A DNA stretch of 64,000 nucleotides from contig NZ_RJUF01000003.1 in assembly GCF_024343775.1 (NCBI RefSeq), forward strand, positions 62,001-126,000, given 5' to 3'. Source of the stretch: Lacihabitans soyangensis. GTDB lineage: Bacteria > Bacteroidota > Bacteroidia > Cytophagales > Spirosomataceae. The notes below the pieces were generated by a model. It was given only the letters and a program-made list of their open reading frames with translations, had not been told where the DNA came from and did no database searches. The translations under genes and the position numbers were made by a program. Shown one piece after another: positions 1-8,396 of this stretch; position 1 is the first letter of the stretch, and each line of letters starts with the position of its first letter.

Positions 1-297
1 ATTCAAAATCATGGCCTCAAACTCGGTGCAGAAATAATTTGCGAACAGATTTTGGCTTTTGTAAAACCTCTTGGAGCGGAGGAAAAGTTTAATAAAACCT
101 TAACCGTTGCCTCCATGAACATGGTCAACCATTTTATGGAAAAGGCCAAAACTGATACTTTTCTGGATTTTATTCAAGCCTTTCCACCATTAAAATATGG
201 CTTCAAACAATTGCTAGATCAACACTATAGTTTTGACATTTTAAAAGACGAAAGGACTAGGAAGGAATATATTGAACCGGATTTGCTTGTGTTTTAA
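1..297 (+). CDS. 3' end of an unrecognised gene (5' end outside window)
   Basis: Frame 1 is open from the first base to the TAA at 295-297, so this is the C-terminal 98 residues or so of a gene that begins to the left of the window. The visible part is mostly helical and charged, without membrane segments or Cys/His metal motifs, and ends in PDLLVF. I do not recognise the family. The first ATG inside the window (position 70s onward reading in frame) is not a credible start because the frame stays open upstream of it. It converges with the acetyltransferase gene, whose stop codon lies one base away, so no terminator fits between them. Confidence 0.6.
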   Translation: MQNHGLKLGAEIICEQILAFVKPLGAEEKFNKTLTVASMNMVNHFMEKAKTDTFLDFIQAFPPLKYGFKQLLDQHYSFDILKDERTRKEYIEPDLLVF

Positions 298-298
298 A

Positions 299-937
299 TT
301 ATAAAAACTTTGAAACTTGAACCTTTTTAGCAATGGAAGAGACTATTTTTAATAGGTTGTCTTCATCCTCACCCGAAATCCCATATAGCTCAGAATAAAG
401 TACTTTTACCAACCTATGGATTTCTTGTCCAGAAAACTCGCTTTCTACATTCTTTGGTACTACCATTAGGATTTGTTCGGTTGGGAGAGTCTTGTCTAAT
501 GCGGGTAGAATATATTTTACGTCTTTCAGCCAATATGCACCATTTTTTTGGTAAAAAGCTATTCGTTTTATTCTTGAAGGTTTGTCTTCTCCATATTCTG
601 GATCATCCACTTCCATCAAAAGGTGTTTATGGTGCCTCTTGGAATAGCTTTTTAGAAATTCAAAGAGCCTCTCTCCTATTTGTTGGCCTCGGTGATTTTC
701 CTTGACGGCCAAATAGTCTAAAAGTAAAAAATCAGACCCACGTAAATCAAACAAGAACCCAATGCCTACCACTTCATTATTGATTTTAGCTGCAAAAAGT
801 ACTTCTTTGTCTTCTTTAAGTCTGATTTTTAATGTTTCTAAAGTCTGACGCTCGTTTGCTGGAAATGACGTTTCATAGATTTGAAAGATCTCTTCAAGAG
901 TATCTTTTTGGTCTATTTCTATCTTTGTTATGTCCAT
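299..937 (-). CDS. GNAT-family N-acetyltransferase
   Basis: This 212-residue protein has the GNAT core: a beta strand ending in DYLAVKENHRGQQIGERLFEFL-type sequence near residues 75-95, in which the R-G-Q-Q-I-G segment is the acetyl-CoA pyrophosphate loop (Q/RxxGxG/A). A C-terminal extension of about 60 residues follows the core. GNAT enzymes move an acetyl group from acetyl-CoA to an amine; the substrate cannot be read from the sequence. The start at 937 is the first ATG of the frame and the protein begins directly with the domain. It appears to be a single gene, facing the partial gene on its 3' side. Confidence 0.8.
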   Translation of the reverse strand: MDITKIEIDQKDTLEEIFQIYETSFPANERQTLETLKIRLKEDKEVLFAAKINNEVVGIGFLFDLRGSDFLLLDYLAVKENHRGQQIGERLFEFLKSYSKRHHKHLLMEVDDPEYGEDKPSRIKRIAFYQKNGAYWLKDVKYILPALDKTLPTEQILMVVPKNVESEFSGQEIHRLVKVLYSELYGISGEDEDNLLKIVSSIAKKVQVSKFL

Positions 938-1104
938 TTTTTATTCTGGCCCAGAGTTTCTCAGAGGTTTTCTTTTTATTCACTTTGCGATTTTGAGTTT
1001 CACAAAGTTTTCGCTTTGCTCATTTTGGTTTTTTAAACACATAGGCACATAGAAAACTAAGATTTTTATCTAAATGCCTTGTGCCTAAATGCCTTTTGCT
1101 TTTT

Positions 1105-1869
1105 TTACTCAATCCCCTTCCCTGTAGCAGCCCAATAGATGCCGCCATAGATGTGGTCAAGGAAGGTTTGATCTGAGAATGTGGAAGGAATATGACCTAA
1201 AGCTGTATAAAATGCTCTTCCACCATCATAAGGGTGATACCAACTGATAGGGTGGACTGCTCCCATGCCTTTGCCTTCGTTTGGTCCCCATTTGGCAGCA
1301 GGGTTATATGTTTTTTCGTCAACGGTTACCAGAATTTTCAAATCATTGGATTTTGCTGGAGTTTGGAACTCGTACCATTCGTCGGTCCAAAGGAGTTTTT
1401 TCGGGAAACGCTCCATTCCTGGGAAATTGCTGTCTTGTACTCTCAAATAGGCCGTTTGGTTTGCTGGATGAATTTTGAACATCATGCCCACCATTTTGGT
1501 GTACCAAGGCCATTCATATTCGGTGTCTGAGGCACTATGAATACCTACCCAGCCTTTGCCTGCTTGTATAAATTTCTCGACTGCTTTTTGTTGTTCGTCG
1601 TTCAAAACATCTGCGGTGGTGTTCAAGAAAATTATAACCTGATACTTCTCTAGATTTTTCTCATTGATAAACATGGTGTTTTCTTGCCAATCGACATCGA
1701 AGAAATGTCTTTCTCCCATTTTTCGGATGGCCTCCACGCCTTCATGAATTGACTCATGGTGCCAGCCTGCGGTTTTTGTAAACAATAAAACTTTGAATTG
1801 TTTTTGAGAAAATGCCGAAATGCTAAATAGAAATAGCACAGCTAAAGATAAAAAATACTTGTTTTTCAT
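1105..1869 (-). CDS. Exported ThuA-like domain protein
   Basis: A 254-residue protein starting at the ATG at 1869. The frame is open 11 codons further, but the ATG at 1869 places a typical signal peptide (MKNKYF..., hydrophobic core, Ala-Phe-Ser-Gln cleavage region) at the N-terminus. The mature part is a ThuA-like glutamine amidotransferase-fold domain: it contains KVLLFTKTAGWHHESI, a GVEAIRKMG helix, and GWVGIHSASDTEYEWPWY, which are hallmarks of the family. Members are common exported proteins in Cytophagales and are often fused to, or neighbours of, sugar-degrading enzymes. Trehalose utilisation is the historical name, not a proven role here. The family call is firm, the function unknown. 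Confidence 0.85.
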   Translation of the reverse strand: MKNKYFLSLAVLFLFSISAFSQKQFKVLLFTKTAGWHHESIHEGVEAIRKMGERHFFDVDWQENTMFINEKNLEKYQVIIFLNTTADVLNDEQQKAVEKFIQAGKGWVGIHSASDTEYEWPWYTKMVGMMFKIHPANQTAYLRVQDSNFPGMERFPKKLLWTDEWYEFQTPAKSNDLKILVTVDEKTYNPAAKWGPNEGKGMGAVHPISWYHPYDGGRAFYTALGHIPSTFSDQTFLDHIYGGIYWAATGKGIE

Positions 1870-1940
1870 GATAATTTTGATTGGTTGAATATTAATATCC
1901 AAAAATACGAAAAGATTTGGTTTGTGGTCGTCCTAAACAC

Positions 1941-1975
1941 AAAAGACCTTCAGGCCGTTGCCTAGAGGTCTTTTT
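1941..1975 (-). terminator. Rho-independent terminator of nhaD
   Basis: AAAAGACCT and AGGTCTTTTT form the outer stem and AGGC/GCCT the inner stem around CGTT. Read on the minus strand it follows the nhaD stop by about 20 bases and ends in a T run. Confidence 0.75.
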
Positions 1976-1996
1976 CTATCGATTAATTTCTAAAAA

Positions 1997-3274
1997 CTAA
2001 AATATCATTTTTTGCAATAAAAACACGCCAATTCCCGCAAAATATCCTATCAAAGCCAGCCAACTCATTTTTTTTAGATACCAGAAGAATTCTATTTTGG
2101 CAATTCCCATGGCAGCAACACCTGCCGCCGAGCCGATGATCAAAATACTTCCGCCTGTACCCGCACAAAAAGCCAAAAGCTCCCAAAATGGATCATCCAT
2201 CGGAAATTGTTCTAAGCTATACATACCCATGGCTGCAGCCACCAATGGCACGTTGTCAACAATTGCGGACAAAAGACCTATTATAGTCACCACTACAGTT
2301 TGATTTTTTAGATTATCGGTTAGCCAAGTGGCCACGGAGGTTAACATTCCCATGGTTTGTAATGCTCCTACGGCCAATAATATTCCAAGAAAAAACAAAA
2401 TGCTTGGCATGTCTATTTTTTCTATGACTCTGAAAATTGACAGCCTGTTTTTTACATCTTCCGATTTGTTCTTAATCAAGGTCTCTGCCACAGCCCAAAT
2501 GGTTCCTAATGCCAATAACATCCCCATAAATGGAGGCAAATGAGTGACCGATTTAAAAACTGGAACTGATAATAAACCTATTAGTCCAACCCAAAATATT
2601 ATGTTTTTGCCAAATGTAACTTCTTCAGAATCAGTATTTTTGCTATTTTCTTCTTTTATAGGCAATGTACCTTTCATTTGAGAAGAAAGTACTAGTAAGG
2701 GTATCAGCAGACTCACAATTGAAGGTAAAAACAATTGTGAAATAATATTACCAGTTGAAATTTGTCCACCAATCCAAAGCATAGTCGTTGTAACGTCACC
2801 AATTGGAGACCATGCTCCACCAGCATTGGCAGCAATAACAATCATTCCCACATACATCAGTCTCAATTTACTATCATGTACTATTTTGCTTACAAGGGTA
2901 GCCATCACTATGGTTGTAGTAAGGTTATCCAAAAGTGACGACATAAAGAAAGTAATTAAGGCAATAATCCATAATAGCCCTGATTGACTTTTGGTGCTTA
3001 TTCGATCGGTAATTATCTCAAAACCACCATAGGTAGCTATAAGCTCAACAATGGTCATGGCTCCCATTAAAAAGAACAAAATGCTAGCAATTTCGCTCAA
3101 ATGTTCGTTCAGATGATGCAAGGTTTCCTCTATATTGGTAGATACCAAAGCTACAATGGTCCAGCAGAGTACACCTGTCAATAATGCCGATGCCGACTTA
3201 TTAATTGATAATTTATGCTCTAACACGATAGCTGCATAACCAATGATAAAAATGAGAACTATCAGTCCTTCCAT
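1997..3274 (-). CDS. nhaD: Na+/H+ antiporter NhaD
   Basis: This 425-residue inner-membrane protein has 10 or more hydrophobic segments and belongs to the ion transporter superfamily, NhaD branch. Diagnostic segments are SSLLDNLTTTIVMATL near residue 115 and AANAGGAWSPIGDVTTTMLWIGGQ near 150, plus a symmetric second-half motif IVDNVPLVAAAMGMY near 340. The paired D-N-L-T / D-N-V-P sites are the expected inverted-repeat ion-binding loops. It would exchange cytoplasmic Na+ (or Li+) for external H+ and help in salt and alkaline pH tolerance. It stands alone with its own terminator. The start at 3274 gives the usual short periplasmic N-terminus and a first membrane helix immediately after. Confidence 0.92.
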   Translation of the reverse strand: MEGLIVLIFIIGYAAIVLEHKLSINKSASALLTGVLCWTIVALVSTNIEETLHHLNEHLSEIASILFFLMGAMTIVELIATYGGFEIITDRISTKSQSGLLWIIALITFFMSSLLDNLTTTIVMATLVSKIVHDSKLRLMYVGMIVIAANAGGAWSPIGDVTTTMLWIGGQISTGNIISQLFLPSIVSLLIPLLVLSSQMKGTLPIKEENSKNTDSEEVTFGKNIIFWVGLIGLLSVPVFKSVTHLPPFMGMLLALGTIWAVAETLIKNKSEDVKNRLSIFRVIEKIDMPSILFFLGILLAVGALQTMGMLTSVATWLTDNLKNQTVVVTIIGLLSAIVDNVPLVAAAMGMYSLEQFPMDDPFWELLAFCAGTGGSILIIGSAAGVAAMGIAKIEFFWYLKKMSWLALIGYFAGIGVFLLQKMIF

Positions 3275-3418
3275 GCGATTTCTTTAATTGTTGTACCTCA
3301 AAAATACGGGGTTTATATTTATGAGCCTTCGTACAATTTGGAGTTTTGCTAAAAAACAGCTACCAAAAATTGAAATAATCCAGTTTATATATAAAAAAAT
3401 TAAATTATTCCAGGTTTA

Positions 3419-4708
3419 TCAAGCATTTATGAGGTTCCATTCGTTTCTGTATGGCCTCCACAGCAATTTATTTGCTTTTTTGTTTTTGATAAATCGCTCA
3501 GTTTCAGGATTCCATTTCAGTGATTTACCCAACCTATACGAAATCAAGCCCAAATGCATCGGCAGGGTCATTTTTCTGGCGTATTCGAGATTACTTTCTG
3601 GTTGCTTTCTGCTCTTTACGGAATCTATGAAGTTTTGCTGATGCCCCGGAGAACGGATTATAGAAATAGGAACATCCGGAACATCGAGCATAGTAATGCC
3701 ATTGATTGTAATTTCTTTGCTACCATAATCACATATTAACGTTCCTTTTTCTCCCTCAAAATACGCCCCAATGCCTCTGGTAGCGGCTCCAGGAACATTT
3801 GGCGGTGTAGATGTCCAGAAAATTTTCAAATCATCAAATTCGTATTCTATTTCAATAGTCTTAGGTGCATCTCCTACTCCATCTGGCTTTTCGCCCTTGG
3901 CAGTAACCTTTCGGAGGTTTTGAGGATTTAGAGACATCCAAACAATATCTGCAATATGACACCAAAAATCCTGAAAAACTCCACCCGAATAATCCAAAAA
4001 GTAGCGATAAGTAAAATGCACTCTCTCAGCTGAATATTCGTGATAAGGAGCCGGCCCGAGCCACATGTCATAGTTGAGATTGGCTGGTGGTTTTTGATAA
4101 TTTGAAGGACCTAGAACCGGCGGAAGGCCTGTTTTCCAAAGTCTAACCGTCTTTATTTTTCCCAAAACACCCGACTTTATGATTTCCTGTACCCGGTGAT
4201 AATTGTCTCCTGCGTGTATCTGTGTACCGAGCTGAAATATTTTATTATGCTTTTTTTGTGCCGTCAACATCATTTGGCCTTCTTTTACGCTGTACGAAAG
4301 TGGCTTTTCACCGTAAACATCTTTGCCAGCCTCGAAAGCCAAAATGGCCAATTGGGCGTGCCAATGGTCAGGCGTAGCCACCGTAATGGCATCTATATCT
4401 TTTCTATCCAAAACCCTTCGAAAATCATCAAAAAGCTCAAGTTTTCGGTCTGGATATTTTTCAGAGTATTTTTTGGCAGTGCTGTTGAGATGGTCGGAGT
4501 CTAAATCACAAATACCCACCACGTCAACCTCGGCTAAAGCTGCGAACCAATTCAAGTGGCTATTGCCCATGCCACCAAGGCCAATATGTGCTACTCGCAC
4601 TTTGTCGCTAGCCGCAATTCTCTTTGCAAAACTAGGAAAGGCAGCCATTCCAAGGGAAGCTAAGCCGGCTTTTTGAAGGAATTCTCTACGGGATGTAAGA
4701 TTTTTCAT
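3419..4708 (-). CDS. Exported Gfo/Idh/MocA-family oxidoreductase
   Basis: A 429-residue protein with a twin-arginine leader (SRREFLQKAG at residues 6-15, then a hydrophobic Ala/Gly stretch), so it is likely exported folded with its cofactor. The Rossmann fold follows: VAHIGLGGMGNSHL near 40, ATPDHWHAQLAILAFEAGKDVYGEKPLSY near 110-140. The EKP lysine is the conserved catalytic/binding lysine. The C-terminal alpha/beta domain is complete. Family members oxidise or reduce sugars with NAD(P); the Tat-exported Bacteroidota subfamily is widespread and mostly uncharacterised. Neighbouring genes do not fix the substrate. A near-perfect dyad lies 59 bases upstream of the start. Confidence 0.9.
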   Translation of the reverse strand: MKNLTSRREFLQKAGLASLGMAAFPSFAKRIAASDKVRVAHIGLGGMGNSHLNWFAALAEVDVVGICDLDSDHLNSTAKKYSEKYPDRKLELFDDFRRVLDRKDIDAITVATPDHWHAQLAILAFEAGKDVYGEKPLSYSVKEGQMMLTAQKKHNKIFQLGTQIHAGDNYHRVQEIIKSGVLGKIKTVRLWKTGLPPVLGPSNYQKPPANLNYDMWLGPAPYHEYSAERVHFTYRYFLDYSGGVFQDFWCHIADIVWMSLNPQNLRKVTAKGEKPDGVGDAPKTIEIEYEFDDLKIFWTSTPPNVPGAATRGIGAYFEGEKGTLICDYGSKEITINGITMLDVPDVPISIIRSPGHQQNFIDSVKSRKQPESNLEYARKMTLPMHLGLISYRLGKSLKWNPETERFIKNKKANKLLWRPYRNEWNLINA

Positions 4709-4766
4709 ATTCTTTATAAGGTTGAATTATTTAGAATATGAAAGTACGTGATTTTTGATTTGTGTA

Positions 4767-4788
4767 AAACAATTTTCCAAAATTGTTT
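4767..4788. promoter_or_regulatory. 22-bp inverted repeat, candidate operator
   Basis: Arms AAACAATTTT and AAAATTGTTT are exactly complementary around a central CC. It lies 59-80 bases upstream of the oxidoreductase start at 4708. A related AACAATT/AATTGTT dyad lies before the Fe-S protein gene (5776-5792). Confidence 0.4.
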
Positions 4789-4928
4789 AGACATCCTCAA
4801 ATAACAAAGAAAGGATTTTTAGAATTTAACGGTAGACTCAAAACTTTTGAATATTGATACACAAACTAGACAGACATTTATTTGTGCTTCGAAATAATTT
4901 AGCACAGGGTTTTCACACAAGCCTAAAT

Positions 4929-4956
4929 CAGGTCCGACCTGCGATCTGACCGTAGC
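4929..4956 (+). repeat. Dispersed CAGGTCCGACCTG repeat, copy 1
   Basis: Begins CAGGTCCGACCTGCG and continues with a degenerate second half (ATCTGACCGTAGCTT). It abuts the stop codon of the Fe-S protein gene. It matches the copies at 54401, 54477 and 57109 and is the most diverged in its second half. Confidence 0.6.
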
Positions 4957-5736
4957 TTACAAACTTTCCGCCAAAAGCTCGGCCAAGTCATAAACCTTTA
5001 CCTCGTGTTCCTTCTCTTTATTTTTCACGCCATCAGACATCATCACCATGCAAAACGGACAAGCTACGGCTATGGCTTTTGAACCTGTGGACAAGGCATC
5101 TTCAATTCTTTCAATATTTACGTCTTTTGTGCCTTTTTCTGGTTCTTTAAACATCTGTCCACCGCCTGCTCCACAGCAAAGGCCGTTGGTTTTGCATTTT
5201 TTCATCTCTACCAACTCCGCATCCAAAGCTTTTATTAATTCACGTGGGGCTTCATAAATGTCGTTGGCACGACCTAGGTAGCAAGAATCGTGGTAAGTAA
5301 TTTTCTGGCCTTTGAATGACCCACCTTCTACCTTAAGTTTTCCAGAATTTATAAGCTCCTGCAAATAAGTTGAATGGTGGATAACATCGTAAGTTCCTCC
5401 CAATTCTGGATATTCGTTTTTGAGGGTATTAAAACAATGCGGACAGGCAGTTACTATTTTTTTCACCCCATATCCGTTCAGAACTTGAATGTTCTGTTGA
5501 GCGAGCATCTGAAAAGTAAACTCATTGCCTGCTCGTCGAGCCGGATCTCCTGTACAGGCCTCCTCAGTACCCAAAACAGCAAATTTTATGTCCAAATGAT
5601 TCAAGATTTTTACAAATGCACGGGTCACCTTCTTATACCTATCGTCAAACGAACCTGCACATCCTACCCAAAAGAGTATTTCTGGTTCTTGACCGTTAGC
5701 CATCATGTCGGCCATTGTTGCTACTTTGTAATCCAT
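4957..5736 (-). CDS. (Fe-S)-binding protein with two CCG domains (HdrB/LutA-like)
   Basis: A 259-residue protein with two cysteine-rich CCG domains. The first contains VGCAGSFDD near residue 25 and TACPHCFNTLKNEY near 95; the second contains HDSCYLGRAND near 150, GLCCGAGGGQMF near 187 and VACPFCMVMM near 225. This is the arrangement of heterodisulfide reductase subunit B, GlpC and LutA, which carry or handle an unusual Fe-S cluster in electron transfer. The usual partner with two ferredoxin-type clusters is not beside it, so it presumably works with proteins encoded elsewhere. The ATG at 5736 gives a short lead (MDYKVATMADMM) before the first domain. The donor and acceptor are unknown. Confidence 0.85.
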   Translation of the reverse strand: MDYKVATMADMMANGQEPEILFWVGCAGSFDDRYKKVTRAFVKILNHLDIKFAVLGTEEACTGDPARRAGNEFTFQMLAQQNIQVLNGYGVKKIVTACPHCFNTLKNEYPELGGTYDVIHHSTYLQELINSGKLKVEGGSFKGQKITYHDSCYLGRANDIYEAPRELIKALDAELVEMKKCKTNGLCCGAGGGQMFKEPEKGTKDVNIERIEDALSTGSKAIAVACPFCMVMMSDGVKNKEKEHEVKVYDLAELLAESL

Positions 5737-5775
5737 AATTATTTAAGATTTAAAACAAAAATAGTATGCTTGCAT

Positions 5776-5792
5776 AACAATTGCAAATTGTT
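5776..5792. promoter_or_regulatory. AACAATT-GCA-AATTGTT dyad, candidate operator
   Basis: A perfect 7-base inverted repeat separated by three bases, 40-56 bases upstream of the Fe-S protein start. It shares the half-site AACAATT with the dyad at 4767. Confidence 0.35.
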
Positions 5793-5819
5793 TTATTTTT
5801 TATTGTTCGGTTCCATGAG

Positions 5820-5835
5820 AAAATAGTACTATTTT
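5820..5835. promoter_or_regulatory. Perfect 16-bp palindrome AAAATAGTACTATTTT
   Basis: A perfect palindrome in the 235-base gap between the divergent Fe-S protein and uxaB genes. It is 84 bases from the former start and 137 from the latter. It could be an operator for either; no matching regulator gene is adjacent. Confidence 0.4.
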
Positions 5836-5971
5836 GATGTGCCACCAACACAATGGTACAAATATGACCACCCAAGGGCATTTGTTGTCAATTTATCACC
5901 GAATAATAGTTGGATTTTACTAAAAATTAAGGCAAAAATTTGATATTTTTGAGGTTTAAAATAAACATTCA

Positions 5972-7423
5972 ATGCTTAACAGAACCACTAAAAATATTAC
6001 CACAAAATATCCCGAAAAAGTCCTCCAATTTGGTACCGGAGTGCTCCTCCGAGGTTTGATAGACTACTTCATTGACAAAGGCAACAAAGCAGGGGTTTAT
6101 GATGGCAGTGTGGTAATGGTTAAGACTACTGGTCCAGATGTTTCTGAATTCACTAACCAAGATAACCTTTATACCATTTCGGTAAGGGGTTTAGAAAACG
6201 GCCAAACAGTAGAGGAAGATATTGTGGTAGATTGTATCAGCCGAACATTGAGTACCAAAACCCATTGGGAAGAAATATTAAAAACAGCGGAAAATGCTGA
6301 TATACAATTGGTTGTATCCAATACCACCGAAGCGGGTCTGCAATATGTAGAGGAAAACATATTGGAAAGTTGCCCAGAATCCTTCCCAGGAAAACTGACA
6401 GCTTGGCTACATAAAAGGTTTATGACCAATCAAGCGGAAACGTTGGTAATTCCGACTGAATTGATTGTTAACAACGGAGGCATTTTGAAAGAAATCGTTT
6501 ATAAACACGTTGCAGCAAACAACTTAGGCGATTCGTTTTTAGTTTGGCTAAACCAAAAGGTGAAATTCTGCAGTTCGTTGGTAGATAGAATAGTGCCTGG
6601 CAAACCAAATGAGGAAGAAACGAATAAACTTTTTGATAAAATTGGCTATGAGGACACCCTGATAATCAAAGCCGAAGTGTACAGATTGTGGGCTATTGAG
6701 GGTGAAGGTATTGAAGATTTACTTGGTTTTGCGGAAGCTGACAATGGGGTAAAAATCGCTAAAAATATTGAGAAGTACCGCGAATTAAAACTTCGTTTGC
6801 TAAATGCTCCTCACACTTTGTTGTGTGGAATGGCCTACCTGTCTGGTTTCAGACTTGTGAAAGAAGCCCTGTGCGACGAAATGATGGAAAAGTATATCAC
6901 CATATTGATGTTGACAGAATTGGGACCAGCTATTCCACTAAATCTTGACCAAAAAACTACTCACCGTTATGGAAGAGAGGTAATGGATAGATTCAGAAAT
7001 CCATACCTCGAACACCAATGGCTGAGCATTACGCTTCAGTACACCTTAAAAATGAAAGCCCGTGCAATTCCTTTATTGCTAAATTACTACGAAACTTTTG
7101 ATTCTGTTCCGCAATACTTTGCGAGGTGTTTTGCTGCTTACCTGTTATTTATGAAAGTAACAAAAGAAGAAAATGGCAAATATTATGGCGAACATGAAGG
7201 TGAAGAATATCAAATTAACTGCGACTCTGCTCCGTACTTCAAATCGGTGTGGGAACACAATTCAGCTCATGAAGTAGTGTCTTTGGTTCTCAGAAATCAA
7301 GAAATATGGGGTTGTGACTTAACTACTCTAAAAGGCTTCGAAAGTAATGTTGAAAATCATTTGTCTAACATGATGATGTGTGGCGTAAAAGATGTAGTGT
7401 CCGCCCTAAATGTGTACGCATAA
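5972..7423 (+). CDS. uxaB: Tagaturonate reductase (altronate oxidoreductase)
   Basis: This 483-residue cytoplasmic enzyme reduces D-tagaturonate to D-altronate with NADH in galacturonate catabolism. The N-terminal Rossmann domain begins VLQFGTGVLLRGLIDYFIDKGNKAG near residue 17, and VVSNTTEAGLQY near 115 and IPTELIVNNGGILKEIV near 160 are typical of the UxaB branch of the long-chain mannitol dehydrogenase family. The C-terminal helical domain carries the family's catalytic segment around KLRLLNAPHTLLCGMAYLSG near 273-292, with the Lys-Leu and Asn-x-x-His residues. No other uxa/kdu genes are adjacent, so the pathway genes must lie elsewhere. A strong terminator follows directly. Confidence 0.92.
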   Translation: MLNRTTKNITTKYPEKVLQFGTGVLLRGLIDYFIDKGNKAGVYDGSVVMVKTTGPDVSEFTNQDNLYTISVRGLENGQTVEEDIVVDCISRTLSTKTHWEEILKTAENADIQLVVSNTTEAGLQYVEENILESCPESFPGKLTAWLHKRFMTNQAETLVIPTELIVNNGGILKEIVYKHVAANNLGDSFLVWLNQKVKFCSSLVDRIVPGKPNEEETNKLFDKIGYEDTLIIKAEVYRLWAIEGEGIEDLLGFAEADNGVKIAKNIEKYRELKLRLLNAPHTLLCGMAYLSGFRLVKEALCDEMMEKYITILMLTELGPAIPLNLDQKTTHRYGREVMDRFRNPYLEHQWLSITLQYTLKMKARAIPLLLNYYETFDSVPQYFARCFAAYLLFMKVTKEENGKYYGEHEGEEYQINCDSAPYFKSVWEHNSAHEVVSLVLRNQEIWGCDLTTLKGFESNVENHLSNMMMCGVKDVVSALNVYA

Positions 7424-7439
7424 GAGAGGTCAATAAACA

Positions 7440-7476
7440 CAAAAAAGCCTTTGATTTACTTTCAAAGGCTTTTTTG
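7440..7476 (+). terminator. Rho-independent terminator of uxaB
   Basis: AAAAAAGCCTTTGA and TCAAAGGCTTTTTT form a near-perfect stem with a short ATTTACT-type loop, 17 bases after the uxaB stop. Its poly-A/poly-T symmetry means it could also terminate transcription of the convergent membrane-protein gene. Confidence 0.85.
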
Positions 7477-7499
7477 TTATAAACACTCAGATGGCTGAT

Positions 7500-8267
7500 T
7501 TAAATCCCCTCGCCTATTTGGCTAATCTCGTCAGAAACTTTCCCATCCTCTGGTAATCCACAAATATCTTCAAAGGCAGCGTATAAACTACAAATACCCA
7601 GTGGTAATGTAAAAATAATTCCGATACCCAAAAGCAAAAATCCAGCGGCAGTAACTACCCCAACAACTATTAAAAATAACAGCATCATAAACCAATTTTT
7701 ACCCACCAATTTCCTGCTGATTTCCATAGCCGCCCACGATTCTTTGTTATGAAAAACGGCAATTAAAGATGCAAAACACCAGCTAACGGCAAAATATACC
7801 ATTACCAACAATCCAACTCCCAAAATTGGAAGTGGTCCCGCAAGTATAGCACTAATTATTTCGCTCGAATCACTGTCTCTCAAAGCAAAAATACTTACGC
7901 CCACCGAAATCAAAAAGGGCATCATGCAAACCACAAAAACCAACATCGTAATTAGAGAAATAACGATTATCTTTCCTGCATAATTAAATCCTCCAAAAAA
8001 AGTATTGAATGTAGGAAGTGTATTTTCTTGTGAAATTTGTTTCGAAACCAAATAAAAACCAAATACCAAACACGGAGAAATTACCAAGGAACTTATAATA
8101 TTCAAAAAGGGAATCATATTTACAACAGTGGTTATCAGAAAATACAAGACCGTATAGCCTATGTATGCTCCCATATTGGCCTTGAAAATCTCGTAACCGC
8201 GGGATATGTAATCACCAATTTTTACTTCGTATCCGCTTGCTAAACTGCTAGTTAGTTTTTGTGACAT
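7500..8267 (-). CDS. Multi-pass membrane protein of unknown function
   Basis: A 255-residue protein with a short soluble N-terminus (KIGDYISRGYEIFKANMGAYIG) followed by about six hydrophobic segments between residues 35 and 235, including FLITTVVNMIPFLNIISSLVI, IIVISLITMLVFVVCMMPFL and MMLLFLIVVGVVTAAGFLLLG. The overall pattern resembles DUF975/glycerophosphoryl diester phosphodiesterase membrane-domain proteins that are widespread in Bacteroidota and sometimes mislabelled in databases. There are no catalytic motifs. It is a single gene between converging uxaB and the clp cluster. The last 30 residues are acidic and cytoplasmic. Confidence 0.65.
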   Translation of the reverse strand: MSQKLTSSLASGYEVKIGDYISRGYEIFKANMGAYIGYTVLYFLITTVVNMIPFLNIISSLVISPCLVFGFYLVSKQISQENTLPTFNTFFGGFNYAGKIIVISLITMLVFVVCMMPFLISVGVSIFALRDSDSSEIISAILAGPLPILGVGLLVMVYFAVSWCFASLIAVFHNKESWAAMEISRKLVGKNWFMMLLFLIVVGVVTAAGFLLLGIGIIFTLPLGICSLYAAFEDICGLPEDGKVSDEISQIGEGI

Positions 8268-8342
8268 ATTAATAGAGGTTTTAATTTAAAATGGTGCAAT
8301 TTAGAGATTACTTTTAAAATTCCAAGAAGCTTATTCGCATAA

Positions 8343-8376
8343 AACAAAAAACCCCCGACATTAAATGACGAGGGTT
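8343..8376 (-). terminator. Rho-independent terminator of clpX
   Basis: On the minus strand AACCCTCG pairs with the GGGGGTT side of an AT-centred hairpin, followed by TTTTTTGTTTT. It lies about 20 bases beyond the clpX stop. Confidence 0.75.
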
Positions 8377-8396
8377 AGATAAATATTTTCAAATCT

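Noticed and set aside
1021-1104. TAAATGCCTT direct repeats (1071-1080, 1086-1095) as a repeat family
   Set aside because: Two short copies only, in a low-complexity stretch that also has AAACACATAGGCACATAG; it may be a decayed dispersed repeat but I cannot show it.
3288-3641. Plus-strand ORFs over the antiporter and oxidoreductase region and similar shadow frames elsewhere
   Set aside because: They lie opposite real genes, lack domains, and use unlikely codons.
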